Below, piece by piece: positions 1 through 9,572 of a stretch of DNA of 14,935 bases. This DNA comes from Cristatella mucedo (Eukaryota; Bryozoa; Phylactolaemata; Cristatellidae). Each line of letters starts with the position of its first letter. Position 1 is the first letter of the stretch. The notes below the pieces were generated by a model. The model was given only the letters and a program-made list of their open reading frames with translations, did no database searches and was not told the origin of the DNA. The stretch covers positions 1-14,935 of the forward strand of contig WPIO01000645.1 of the NCBI GenBank assembly GCA_009760855.2, written 5' to 3'. The position numbers were made by a program, and so were the translations under genes.

Positions 1-59
1 TGTCTATGCTTAACTGCTGCATTTCAAATTTAGCTGGGCTACCGAAAGCAAGCCAAGAT

Positions 60-394
60 CTCAGCTGCTCATGATGAATGTGGCTTCAAGATTAGTCACG
101 AAATCCCAGATGCTCAGCCACGTGTCTCTCTTGCTAAAGGAGCTTCGATGGCCCCCGGTCGATCAGCAGATCAGCATGGCAGCATTTTTATTCTGACCCG
201 CCAAGGCCCGCCATGGCTTGGCTCATTCATACCTAGCGAGGCGGCTGCACCAGTTTCAGCCTCCTCGTGCTCGCAGGTCTTCTATGGACAATAAACTGAC
301 TGCTTGCTGCTCTACTCACAGACCACTGGCAACAGAATTTCTTGGTTCTACATGTCCTAGGCTGTGGAACTTAGCTCCACAATTATCACGAAAC

Positions 395-396
<2 letters not shown>
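60..396 (+). mobile_element. LINE (CR1/L2-like) ORF2 C-terminal remnant
   Basis: Read in the frame starting at 71, the sequence gives the typical segment that follows the reverse transcriptase of CR1/L2-clade LINEs: NVASRLVTKSQ, then LLLKELRWPPVDQQI, then after a TGA stop at 194-196 [19 protein letters not shown] and CPRLWNLAP. These match the family pattern 'N-A-A-R-L-V', 'L-x-W-L-P-V', 'Y-L-x-x-L-L...P-x-R-x-L-R-S-S' and 'A-P-x-L-W-N-x-L-P'. The catalytic part and the 3' UTR are absent: the copy starts abruptly near the window edge and is cut by the CA repeat at about 396. It is non-functional. It looks like a different subfamily from the LINE copies at 961 and 6048, because the SSMDNKL segment is not shared. 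The clade assignment is from recall of the family, not from a search. Confidence 0.7.
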
Positions 397-685
<289 letters not shown>

Positions 686-823
686 AAATTTATTCGGAAG
701 GTGCACTAAGAGAACCTAATCTCTATTCCGGCGCTTCACATGTACCACGCGGTCGAGCCCACGACCTCGGCCAGACCTTGGTCCGGGGGAGCACCTTAAC
801 CACTAGGCCAAACCAGCTCGGCG
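686..823 (-). mobile_element. tRNA-derived SINE, copy 1
   Basis: Read on the minus strand it begins GCCGAGCTGGTTTGGCCTAG, which contains a pol III A-box-like sequence. A B-box-like GGGCTCGACC follows, and then the tail AAGCGCCGGAATAGAGATTA. Head, boxes and tail match the copies at 3658 and 8331. The 3' end runs straight into the (TA)n tract, as do the AT-rich tails of the other copies. The copy is diverged, for example in the damaged GGCGCT end of the tail. Confidence 0.8.
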
Positions 824-960
824 TACATTCTCTACGCTTTCAACTGTGGCCCATCCTTCCCTTCGGAGTTGCTGTTGCCATGCTACTCTCTGCATCGACT
901 GCCCTCAGTTATGCATGTCACTTTCTTTCTTCATTGTGAGATGAATGAAGTCTGCTGTGC

Positions 961-1245
961 TGCCGCAAGCGAAGCAAAAGCGCTTAGGCTACACCTCAAA
1001 TCCTTTGGAGACAGTGAATTTAGTTCGTATGCTCCCAAAGTCTGGAACTCACTCCCGACTTCCGTCACGACATCCCCTGACTTGATCCCATTTAAAAAGA
1101 AATTTAAAACTCACCTATTTATGACAGCATTTAGTGGGTCCCTGTGATTCGTCCTTTATGTGCTTATGCGTGCTGACACTGTGAATGCTGTCACTAACCA
1201 CACTTGCATGCTGACCCTGTGCATGTCACCCCTAACCATTATTCA
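961..1245 (+). mobile_element. LINE (CR1/L2-like) C-terminus and 3' UTR, copy A
   Basis: The frame ending at the TGA of 1145-1147 encodes LKSFGDSEFSSYAPKVWNSL followed by FKKKFKTHLFMTAFSGSL. This is the conserved C-terminal end of CR1/L2-clade LINE polyproteins, in which the pattern is 'F-G-x-R-x-F-S-x-x-A-P-x-x-W-N-S-L-P' then 'F-K-x-x-L-K-T-H-L-F'. The protein end and about 100 bases of 3' UTR, including the TGCTTATGCGTGCTGACACT segment, are nearly the same as copy B at 6048. The terminal stem-loop tail seen in copy B is missing here. The segment upstream of about 961 is unrelated or too diverged to recognise. The copy is 5'-truncated and inactive. Confidence 0.85.
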
Positions 1246-1359
1246 TGTTGGTTATCACACATTATGCCACTCAACATTCGAGCGTTATTCAGCGTAATAA
1301 GAGCTTTAGTCTGTATCCGTTGATCAATCGTAAGCCATCAAAGCTCATTCAGCAGAGGA

Positions 1360-2165
1360 GACACTTGGACAAACCTCTGGGATTTTTTTAACTAGCCTTG
1401 CATCCACATTTATCATCAGCTGCAGTTGTACAGTGGCCTTTTTGTCAGCCCATCCAAAATGGAGTTGCGATAATCTAGCCAAGAAAGAAACAGGTATTTA
1501 ATTAAAATGTTTGCTAGCCACCTTGGTAGACAGTCTCTACCAAATCTTAGATAGGGATCGAACGTGATGGCTTGCAGTGGAGACAGTCTTCTTAACAAAG
1601 CTTTCACAAAATTATGCAGCTTTTGAAGACGTCACCTAAATTCCGAGCACACGATGACAGTAGCATAACAGCATCACTTATTAGTAGGACACAATTTTCT
1701 AGTCCAACCACACGCTTGGAGTGTCCTACGAATAGCAGTTTCGTTTTATCGTCGCTAAGTTTAAGGAAATAAGCCGAAATCTCGGATCGAATGTCTGCTA
1801 GGCAAGCATTCAGTTTATCAGTCACTGCAGCAAATTCCGGCAGTTTACATGGCAAATACATCTGAGTATCGTAAGCATATCAGTGATAACCCATTCCACG
1901 GGCCCGAATCACTTTTCCCAGACGTTCAGTATAAATGGAGAACAACGATGGACCGAGGACGGACCCTTGAGGGATTCCACAGGTGACTGATCTGGTGAAT
2001 GAGACCTGACCCCCACACGACATGGATTGAACATGACCGGAAAAAGTACAATTTGAACCGCGCCAATGCCTTGTCTGTCTAATCGACCGTTGTTTTCAAT
2101 CGTTCGGATACGATGTCCTGATCGATAGTATCAAAGGCAACTGACAGGTCCAGCAGCGGTTGCTA
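1360..2165 (-). mobile_element. LINE (CR1-like) reverse-transcriptase remnant, copy C
   Basis: On the minus strand three reverse-transcriptase motifs appear in order. LLDLSVAFDTID lies near 2119-2155. GIPQGSVLGPSLFSIYTERL lies near 1925-1983. YAYDTQMYLPCKLPEF, with its first four residues at 1868-1879, stands where the family has the catalytic YADD. They are followed by the thumb-like AYFLKLSDDKTKLLFVG and, further on, SWLDYRNSILDGLTKRPLY. The first aspartate of the active-site pair is tyrosine, a TGA precedes the motif, and at least one frameshift separates the motifs, so this is a dead copy. It points towards copy A and ends near 1360 without the terminal tail. The reading comes from motif recognition only. 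Confidence 0.88.
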
Positions 2166-2520
2166 GGGCAGTGACATTTTAGCAGCCTTCAACTGGCGAA
2201 TGTGGCGAATGATGACCAACTGACCAACGACCGGTAGGGAAGTGGGTACGTAGGCTCAGGGTGGGCCGGTCAGGCGTTGGGCAGCTCTGATTACCGCTTG
2301 CTTGCCCTTGGCTGCCTTCGCTGAGTGGCCTTGATCCCTCCGAATCAGCACCGTTCGAGCCACGGCCGAAGTCCGGAAGTGCTGGTGCACAGTCGGCTCG
2401 AGCAGCTGCAGCTGCTGACCTGCATCTGCAGCAGCTCGAGCCCCGGTACCGAGTCCGAGTGCTGCGTCCAGTCACGAGTTTCGATGCACTCGAGAAGCGT
2501 CCGAGCTCCTACGTCGTGCT
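2166..2520. other. GC-rich stretch, no gene recognised
   Basis: Reading frames exist on both strands (for example 2179-2475 minus and 2325-2540 plus) but they are low-complexity, rich in Arg, Ser and Ala, and overlap each other without a recognisable domain. A short imperfect inverted repeat of CTCGAG/CTGCAG units occurs at 2397-2440. Nothing else can be supported. Confidence 0.5.
2397..2440. repeat. Short inverted repeat (hairpin) in GC-rich DNA
   Basis: Two 15-base arms, CTCGAGCAGCTGCAG and CTGCAGCAGCTCGAG, are complementary in 13 positions and separated by 14 bases. It could form a hairpin but has no T tract or gene context that would make it a terminator. Confidence 0.55.
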
Positions 2521-2585
2521 TACAAAACTCTCCTGCATAACACCCACATGGTCTTTATGACTTTGTGGAGTTACAGACGGAGATA
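2521..2585 (+). repeat. Dispersed repeat R1, copy 1
   Basis: This 65-base stretch matches the reverse complement of 6519-6583 at 56 of 65 positions by my count. The best shared block contains TAACACCCACAT and CTTTGTGGAGT. In both copies one frame encodes NTHMVFMTLWSYRRR-like residues and closes on TAA just beyond the repeat, so it may be the end of an unrecognised coding element. Confidence 0.65.
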
Positions 2586-2940
2586 CGCTTAAATTACATT
2601 ACTACGGTCGTTAAACGACTGCTACTCGTGTAGGCAGGTGACCGCTGGACGGCCAAGCCTGCGAGAGGGTCAGCCGTGCGTGATGCAACTGAATAAACTT
2701 ACGTGATGCCATTTTGGCCCGACGGTATTTTTGGTTGTTGGTATTGGTAAGCTGCCAAGTGTCACAAACAGGGCTGTACGGGCAGTGAATCCGGAGCTAG
2801 CTGGCTTAAACCGGCAGGGCTGGCGCCTGCCTACCAGCAATCTGGCTCAGTCACACTGTAAGGTTCTCCGTGTTTTTGGTGTCCCCAATGTCCTCGGAGG
2901 TTTATGGCAAATAATGCAGAGCGAAAAAATGAGCCAGGTT
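2586..2940. other. Intergenic, nothing recognised
   Basis: No motif-bearing reading frame, repeat or RNA gene could be recognised here. Short open frames at 2731-2958 plus and 2831-3028 minus overlap and show no known domain. Confidence 0.5.
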
Positions 2941-3009
2941 TATATGATGAGAGTATAAGCTGGTATGTACAGAAAGTATAAGCTGGTATATGATGAGAGT
3001 ATAAGCTGG
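2941..3009. repeat. Minisatellite, three 23-base units
   Basis: Three head-to-tail units occupy 2941-2963, 2964-2986 and 2987-3009. The first and third are identical. The middle unit differs in a few bases at its start. All end AGTATAAGCTGG. Confidence 0.95.
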
Positions 3010-3657
3010 CTTTCCGGTTAGGAAACAAGCTGCCGGTTTGCCCGTTCTCTGACAGTGGTCGGCGGCTGTCCTCGAAGGCAGCTATCTGTCAAATTTGATC
3101 ATCGATATTCCATATGCCTTGTGCGTGTGTAGGCAGCTTGATTCACTCGTCGCATGTTGCAGGGATATCCACAACGGGGCCCGAGTAGAGCCGCGTATCA
3201 AGTTCTCAGTTGGTGCTATTATTGAGGCTTCTTCATTGTCAGTGTTATCATTATTACTGCCACTGTTTCCATGGGACTTCAGCCTTGACTGGGAATGAGG
3301 AAAACAGGTGACTGAATGGGTATGCGAAGGTTACTAAACAAAACACACGCATGTAATCACGTACGTTAGCTCGCACGAACACACCTAGGCAGGCGCACGT
3401 GCTTGATAACATGCAGGTACATGGCTGTATCGTGCAGCGAGGTGCTGGGAAGATGCACCGGGCACAGCGGTCCTCAGCCCAGAGGGAAGTGGGCTACATA
3501 ATTCGGCATACATACACTGCTCATGGAAATCCATCCAGTCCAAGAATCATGAAGAAGATATATATATATATATATTGCCAGTTGTGATTATTTGAAATAG
3601 GAAATGTACTTTCAGTTATGCAATGGATTACAATCGCTTCTATTCCGTGGTTTTTGT
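3010..3657. other. Intergenic, nothing recognised apart from a short (TA)n
   Basis: Only a short (TA)n run at about 3558-3574 stands out. The plus-strand frames at 3095-3298 and 3399-3587 have no recognisable domain, and the second simply ends in the TA repeat. Confidence 0.5.
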
Positions 3658-3806
3658 GTTTGGTCTAGCGGTTAAGGTGCTCGCCCCGACCAAGGTCTGA
3701 CTGAGGTCATGGGCTCGAGCCCCGAGGCATGTGTGAAGCGCCTGAATAGAGATTAAATTCTCTTGGGGCGCTATATAAATGAATTATATATTATATATAT
3801 ATTTTC
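3658..3806 (+). mobile_element. tRNA-derived SINE, copy 2
   Basis: The A-box-like TGGTCTAGCGG at 3661-3671 fits the pol III consensus TRGYNNARNGG. A B-box-like GGCTCGAGCCC lies 40 bases downstream at 3712-3722, a normal tRNA-like spacing. The body ends with AAGCGCCTGAATAGAGATTA and GGGGCGCTATATAAATG, then an AT-rich tail. Compared with copies 1 and 3 the extreme 5' GCCGAGCTGG is missing. The tail matches the terminal stem-loop of the LINE copies at 5893 and 6438. Confidence 0.87.
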
Positions 3807-4732
3807 ATGCATCTTAAGTTGTCATTCGGGTCCATGATAACGGTTGAAAGGAACGGACGCATTGTCATGCAATTCCGCAAACATACTCAGTGTGCCGTAC
3901 AGCTTGCATTCAATTAGGCCACAGGTCTGCATCGAGTGCTTTTAATCAATCGATATGTGCGTCCTTAGTGTCATCTCTTGCAATCTCAGACTCTGAGGAC
4001 TGTGGAGCAGTGAGTGTGTGCAATTAAAGTCAGCTGTCAAAAAAATCTGCTAAACAAGATCGTTTTCAGGACGCCGAGCGAGTATATTCCCTAATTAGAA
4101 ATTCATGAGGGAAACGCAATAGATCTACACATCTGGCTTGTAATGACAATATGCGGCTCATGCAGTGCAAAATCTGTCGCGAGGCTTCTTTCAACTTTGC
4201 TTGCTTGTTGGCTCTGATATTCCCTACTACAGTACCTCCCCTCCCCTGTGGTAAGAGATTTCTGGGAATGCGAAGAAGTAATCAAGCTGCGACAAACTGA
4301 AGCGAATGTAGCGTCAAAACTATCAATTCTAGCAGACGGTACATGACTGAGCGCCGTCGAGACAGGCCAGATATTGATGAATCACAAATACTTTCAAAAT
4401 GAGAACAGATTTTAAGAGATTTCGCCCTGAGATGTGGAATGCAAGTAAAGTAAACAAGTTTTCGCAGTCGACCAGGAGTAGCTTTTGCGAGAAAGAATAT
4501 TACGTACGGTATCAAATATTTATATGGACTATTTATAGCATACGCGAAAATTTTCTCTATGCGATCTACAACTTGTTGAGTGTTCATCGTGAGTATCGTG
4601 AGTAAGCTCCACGCAACACTTTAAGAAACGATAGTGCTTTTTTCAGGAGACAGGTCTCGTTTTTTAGTAGTAGCTCTATGGATGACGCCAAAAGTCTATT
4701 TCAAACTGTCAACCAACCGAGTGGAATTCAAA

Positions 4733-4733
<1 letters not shown>
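3807..4733. other. Intergenic, nothing recognised
   Basis: Overlapping open frames on both strands (4282-4587 minus, 4399-4605 plus) look like chance frames: neither has a domain, and they share the same DNA. No repeat related to others in the window was seen. Confidence 0.5.
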
Positions 4734-4784
<51 letters not shown>

Positions 4785-4800
4785 GTATATATGTATATAT
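4734..4800. repeat. (TA)n microsatellite
   Basis: An uninterrupted TA tract of about 40 bases is followed by TGTATATATA variants up to about 4800. Confidence 0.95.
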
Positions 4801-4850
4801 CAGAGCTGTGCTCACGTTATATCTCAAAAAACGTGGAACCAAACCGCTAC

Positions 4851-5088
4851 GTAGCAACAACTGGCTAACTACCTGGTTCCACAGCCACGAGGTCAGCTCA
4901 GTACAGGTCAACTGAACACGTAGGCGTCCTGTCGTGGCAAACGCAGGACCCTTTTCGCTCGCCGCTTAGACTAAGAGGGCGCTATCTCGATGGCCTGCCG
5001 TCGCCCTGGGATCTCTTCTTCTTTATTCTACGGCGGCAAAATAAGTAGTCGAGAACCAGACCTGTGTGCGATACTCTAGAAACAAACA
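4851..5088 (+). repeat. Dispersed repeat R2, copy 1
   Basis: A series of blocks matches 7423-7670 in the same order and orientation: GTAGCAAC, CAGTACAGGTCA, GGCAAACG, TCGCTCGCC, TGGCCTGC, TCTTCTTC and an end resembling ATACTCTAGAAACAAA against CTATTCTCCAACAAA. The copies are diverged but colinear over about 240 bases, so they are one old interspersed family that I cannot name. No terminal repeats or coding capacity were seen. Confidence 0.6.
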
Positions 5089-5892
5089 ATCACACACTTC
5101 GACAATTTGCAAAGCCCTACTCTACGAAACGACTAAACGGAACGACAACTGTAGTCTCCAACTAACCTCATTTAAGAAAGCAGTGAGCGATGACGACGTC
5201 ATCAACTCAGGAGTAAAGGGTTCGACTACTCTACTCAGCTGTGCCGCGAGCTACTCTCCCATTGCAACGTACCACGGCGATCTCCGCCTGCTAGACAAGA
5301 TTTGTCACCGCCGTCGCATATGCATATCGCTAGGTATCTATGACTCGTGATGACAGAGCAAAGACTCATCGTGGCCCCACCAGTCTCTTTCACTTATCTG
5401 GTTTTCCAACGTCATCAGCGTGACGTCGAACGTCGTCAAAAGTTCTAGATCAATATTTTCTGCGTCCATGGCCATTTATGGCAGTACTTACCGAACCGAA
5501 ATCTGAAAATGAACTACTGAAGTGATTTGCAAACATCGATGAACGTACTTTATGAAAAAATTTCACATTTATTAGTGACGTGTTGGGCGAGTTAAGGATT
5601 TGAAAAGGCACAAAGCAGTAGTCTAAAGGAAACTATTTAAAAGTCAAACGCATTTACCTCAAACCAGCTGCAAACATATACCTTGATGTACCAACGTTCA
5701 ACTAGTTGGAACGCAAGTCACGTAGGAGGCTAAGATCGGTCAATTTTTTATTTGTAAATGTGTTGCTTTCGAATCACTTCCGGGTTTAGCCGGCTTGCAT
5801 ACTGATTTTCTTAATGCCTTCCTTTTACGAGGAAATCTTCAGAACTTTCGATCCCATTTCCGGCAGGTTCGTTTTTTAAAGGTAACCAAGAC
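5089..5892. other. Intergenic, nothing recognised
   Basis: The plus frame at 5066-5350 has no recognisable domain and begins inside repeat R2. Nothing else is supported before the LINE tail at 5893. Confidence 0.5.
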
Positions 5893-5972
5893 TTTGCAGC
5901 AAATGTAAAGCGCCTAGAAAGAGATTGAGTTCTCCGAGGGTGCTTTATCAAGTGCATTATTATTATTATTAA
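5893..5972 (+). mobile_element. LINE 3' terminal tail, very short copy
   Basis: AGCAAATGTAAAGCGCCTAG, then an AGAGATTGAGTTCTC stem region, GGGTGCTTTATCAAGTGCAT and (ATT)n match the last 80 bases of the LINE at 6048-6521 almost base for base. This is an extreme 5' truncation, as expected from target-primed reverse transcription that stopped early. It lies only about 75 bases upstream of the next LINE copy. Confidence 0.85.
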
Positions 5973-6047
5973 GACAAAAATACTCATACTCGAGTGTTCG
6001 AATAACTTTTTCAGCATTTTCTCGACATTATTCTTTAAGAAATGTAA

Positions 6048-6521
6048 TGTGTCTCTCCCCATCAGGCCAAGCATCGTACCACCCGCTTTTCGGAATCCAA
6101 CAGCCTACAAATACCTCGTACAAACCTTAAATCCTTTGGAGACCGTGCATTTAGTTCGTATGCTCCCAAAGCCTGGAACTCCCTCCCGATCTGCGTCAGA
6201 ACATCCCCTGACCTGACCACATTTAAAAGGAACTTAAAAACACACTTATTTAGGACAGCATTTAGTGGGTCCCTGTGATTCGTCCTTGATGTGCTTATGC
6301 GTGCTGACACTGTGCATGCTGCCACTAACCACATTCGCATGCTGACCCTGTGCATGTCACCCCTAACCATATTATTCATTTTGTTTGTTTTTCAAGCATG
6401 ATTTTACTTACCATTCAATTGCATTTCCCTTTGCAGCAAATGTAAAGCGCCTAGAAAGAGATTAAGTTCTCTGAGGGCGCTTTATCAAATACATTGTTAT
6501 TATTATTATTATTATTATTAT
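6048..6521 (+). mobile_element. LINE (CR1/L2-like) 3' end, copy B
   Basis: The frame open from 6048 to the TGA at 6276-6278 encodes TTRFSESNSLQIPRTNLKSF, then SSYAPKAWNSLPICVRTSPD and FKRNLKTHLFRTAF, the conserved C-terminal end of CR1/L2-like LINE proteins. It keeps the consensus residues better than copy A (for example GDRAF). A 3' UTR of about 240 bases follows and ends with the stem-forming pair AAAGCGCC and GGCGCTTT around AGAGATTAAGTTCTCT, then (ATT)n to 6521. This is the most complete 3' end in the window and serves as reference for the others. It is 5'-truncated and cannot transpose. Confidence 0.9.
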
Positions 6522-6583
6522 CTCCTTCTGTGACTCCACAAAGTTAATAAGACTATGTGGGTGTTACGCAGGACAATTTTGTA
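6519..6583 (-). repeat. Dispersed repeat R1, copy 2
   Basis: This is the reverse-complement partner of 2521-2585. It starts exactly where the (ATT)n tail of LINE copy B ends, so on the minus strand a (TAA)n run follows the short coding-like end. Confidence 0.65.
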
Positions 6584-7422
6584 TAGCGCACTCATAGCCT
6601 AAGCGGCTTTTGGTACGATTTCGCTAGCCAGCAGACTTCGTCTCACGCAACAAAGAGAAAGTGGGAAGCATGGCAGAGTCAGGAGAGCAGTTGAGGTAGT
6701 GAGTAGCATGGAAGTAGCAGCTCAGGATCGCTGAAAAGGATGAGCCATAGTCGGCAGCAGGAGTGTAGTTGTCGTTGCTTAAGAAAGGGCTCTGATCGCT
6801 AGTTGTGAGTATGCTGCAATTACCCACGCATCCAAAGATGCGACTGTTAACTTACTGTCTCCCGTGTCATCTGCTGCCCCAATCCTCTCTGCTTGTCACA
6901 CATCTACACTTTGTTGGTCCTATACTGCTGCTATTATGATTGGGCTCAGCATTGGCGTGCACTAGTGCCACGACCGTCGTCTATTCAAGCCAACGAACAT
7001 CTGTACCAGCTGTCTGCCCATTTACTTAAAGCTCGTCACTAAACAGAAGCTCGGCTGCACCGATATTTTCACGAACGTCGACAGCTGCCCAAGAGTTCTA
7101 TTCGAGGTGCGTAATGTCCGCAGGGTCGTGCACTGACGGCGTCGTCCTAGAAGCTCTAAACAGCTGAACGGTCTTATTTCTCCAGGCGCCGAAGCAACGT
7201 CTGCATTTGCTTCCGCATTGGCCGAAGCACATTACTACGCCTTCGCGGACGCATCTTTTCCGCCACGGCCCCGCTACTAAGCAACCGGCTTAGTGTGCTA
7301 CTCAAGATCTTTTTAATTGGGCTGCATCGCTTTATTTCATTGTCCGCCGTTGGCTGGCCGCCCCTTGTGTCGCGGCTAACCTCCAGACTGCTACAGAACT
7401 GACACGGAGGACCGGCACTGGA
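6584..7422. other. Intergenic, nothing recognised
   Basis: The minus-strand frames at 6624-6827 and 7174-7461 show no recognisable domain. No repeat shared with the rest of the window was found before 7423. Confidence 0.5.
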
Positions 7423-7670
7423 TGTAGCAACCGCTGGCACACCCGGGCACTGATTGCTCACTCAGACGATAGATACGGCCCAGTACAGGTCAGCCACTCT
7501 CGGATCGAAACCCGTCCTGCAGAGGCAAACGGAGGCAAACTTATCGCTCGCCTCTTTGGTTCATCGGACGCTACTTATCGGCCTGCTGTCGGCCTAATAT
7601 GATCGCGTCTTCTTCTGCGGCAGAGAAGTAAATAGTCAATTACTATGGCTATGTGCTATTCTCCAACAAA
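7423..7670 (+). repeat. Dispersed repeat R2, copy 2
   Basis: Colinear with 4851-5088 through several short matching blocks (GTAGCAAC, CAGTACAGGTCA, GGCAAACG, TCGCTCGCC, CGGCCTGCTGTCG). It belongs to the same unnamed family and is strongly diverged. Confidence 0.6.
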
Positions 7671-8330
7671 TAATCCACCAAAGTCAAACTAGAATCAGAG
7701 AGCTTGGACAGTCATGAGATTGCAATTTTCAAAAAAACTGCCGCAACGTAAAGTGACGAGCCCCTAAACATCGCATTCAATTGCTGTACTCGGCAGTATC
7801 GCATGCCAAACAGGATCGTGGATCACAAAATTATCGGGGATATTTTTCCAAATGCATTCCGTAAAATGCAGTGAGCAGCCTATCAAAAGTACTCGCTATC
7901 GGCGTAAAATATCCTCGACTGGATCTCACCTCAGGGGCGGTGCAGGCCAGGCTCTTTAGCTGCGAATGTACGCAGGGGTGCTCGTGAGATATGGCACTTT
8001 AAATTTCGTGTAAGTGCACTTGGAAAACCCTTGGCTGTTCATCGTACACAGGTCGACGCTCAAACCTTACATTGCTGATTTTTTTCGCGGCGAGAGGATC
8101 TCCGTGCTGCTTGGCCTTGGGAGGTCATTTGGACGAGAGTGCTTGTGCATTGAATTATACGTGCCGCGTGCAACTTAAAAAAAACGATCGGTATAAATTA
8201 GCCAGCAGAAATTCGTGCTTCGAGCAGCGTTAATTTCTGGCGAGACATCGTGAGATCGAGCGGCATTCACCTCTCGCAGAACGCTGCTGTCTGCATTTCC
8301 TTATTATCAAGGGCCGAAGCCATCTAAAAA
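7671..8330. other. Intergenic, nothing recognised
   Basis: No open frame of note, RNA gene or shared repeat was seen in this stretch. Confidence 0.5.
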
Positions 8331-8479
8331 ACAATAAATATAATTCATTTATATAGCGTCCCAAGAGAACTTAATCTCTATTCAGGCGCTTCACATATGC
8401 CTCGGGGCTCGAGCCCACGACCTCAGTCAGACCTTGGTCGGGGCGAGCACCTTAACCGCTAGACCAAACCAGCTCGGCG
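8331..8479 (-). mobile_element. tRNA-derived SINE, copy 3
   Basis: On the minus strand it starts GCCGAGCTGGTTTGGTCTAG, continues with GCGGTTAAGGTGCTCGCCCC and a B-box-like GGGCTCGAGCCCC, and ends with AAGCGCCTGAATAGAGATTA and GCTATATAAATGAATTATAT. It is very close to copy 2 and is the best full-length copy in the window. Confidence 0.88.
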
Positions 8480-8727
8480 AGTCTATCAGTGGGAGTAATG
8501 GACGTGTGACTTCTCAGGAGGGCCTTGTAAAACACTGAGTGCCACTGATAAGCTCGGGGTCGAATACTTCAGAGTGCGCAAACAGCTTATGGAGTGATAC
8601 TAGTTTTAGATGTAAGGCATCAAGAGTAATTGGGGGTAACTTTTGATTAAAATTTTAAACCTGCAAGTTCAAGTAAAATGTACGAAGTGCAGTTTTTTCA
8701 ATTGTTTTACCACATCTAGTTTCTGGA

Positions 8728-8925
8728 TAATAATAGTAGTAATAATAATGCACTTTATAAATGCCCTCAGAAAAATCAAAATATATTTCTAGGTGCTACA
8801 TTTGCAGCAAAGGAAGCACGATCGAATGGTTGGTGGTAGCGTGCTCAATAAACAACAAGAACAGCGTGATTAGCGGCGACATGTGTCAGTGTCAGCATGC
8901 AAGTGTGGTTAGTGGCAGATTTTCA
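8728..8925 (-). mobile_element. LINE 3' UTR fragment, copy E
   Basis: Read on the minus strand it contains CTGCCACTAACCACACTTGC and ATGCTGACACTG. After a diverged middle part come TTTGCTGCAAATGTAGCACC, CTGAGGGC and an (ATT)n-like tail. The order and spacing match the 3' UTR of copy B at about 6320-6521. The 5' limit near 8925 is approximate. The plus-strand open frame 8761-9000 across it is therefore not a gene. Confidence 0.72.
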
Positions 8926-9241
8926 CCTTGTAAAGATCCCTGCTCTAACGATGCTTCTTACATGGGCGCACCAGCCTCGCCCGGAAGTGATCACCTGTAG
9001 TGATTGCGTGCCACGTATCTACAGTCTTGCGGTGTTCAGACCCAGACAGCTGAACGCTTAGCATTACCAGCATGACGCCGCGTCCATTAACCAACATAGC
9101 GAGATAAACGCTCGCTTCTGGCGCGATACGAAGCGGGCGCTTTTGCTCTGGCAAGCCAAAGCTCTTTAGTACCGCCCTGGTTTGGCCCAAGGGTCAAGGT
9201 TTTCGTCTTTGATGACTGAGTTCAAGATGAACGCATGATGA
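8926..9241. other. Intergenic, nothing recognised
   Basis: Only a minus-strand frame (8945-9190) without a recognisable domain is present. Confidence 0.5.
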
Positions 9242-9335
9242 GCCCGGCTGTGAGCTTGAGTCCGGCGGTATCTATGAAACACCTGAATGGAGATTGAGTT
9301 CTACTAGGGCGCCGTACAAATGAATCGTTTGTTTA
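9242..9335 (+). mobile_element. tRNA-derived SINE, degraded 3' part, copy 4
   Basis: GAGCTTGAGTCCGGCGGTAT stands where the B-box region should be. It is followed by ACACCTGAATGGAGATTGAG and AGGGCGCCGTACAAATGAAT, all colinear with the SINE tail of copies 2 and 3. The A-box half is lost or unrecognisable, so this is an older copy. Confidence 0.65.
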
Positions 9336-9572
9336 CAGTGTATTCCTTATAAAAATTAAGGTCACTAATTCAACTTTTCTTTATGTGGGACTTTTAAGCG
9401 CTTTGCGGTTAGGATATACGTAACTACGCTCTGTGGCCGAATTCCTAAATCCCGCGATTGCATGCGAGTATGTACTGGCGAGAAAACGCTCAAGACCGCC
9501 TCGACGTTACCTTGTGTAGCTCTTCTTTCCTGAGAACAACACGCAACATGTGGGCGACGCAGCATGAGGGTG
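9336..9572. other. Intergenic, nothing recognised
   Basis: The minus-strand frame at 9365-9628 runs from this stretch into the palindrome that follows and has no recognisable domain. Confidence 0.45.

Noticed and set aside
2941-3009. Possible CRISPR-like array
   Set aside because: Three contiguous 23-base units without spacers, in animal-like DNA. It is a minisatellite.
3661-3722. Possible tRNA gene from A-box and B-box matches
   Set aside because: The body does not continue as a cloverleaf, and the same unit recurs three more times with a LINE-like tail, so it is a SINE head.
4282-4605. Overlapping frames on both strands (101 aa minus, 68 aa plus)
   Set aside because: They share the same DNA, show no domain, and nothing nearby supports a gene.
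7174-7461. 95-aa minus-strand frame, Arg/Ser-rich
   Set aside because: No recognisable motif, no splice or promoter context, and it partly overlaps repeat R2. Treated as a chance frame in GC-richer DNA.
8761-9000. 79-aa plus-strand frame
   Set aside because: It lies largely antisense to a LINE 3' UTR copy (8728-8925, minus) and has no domain.
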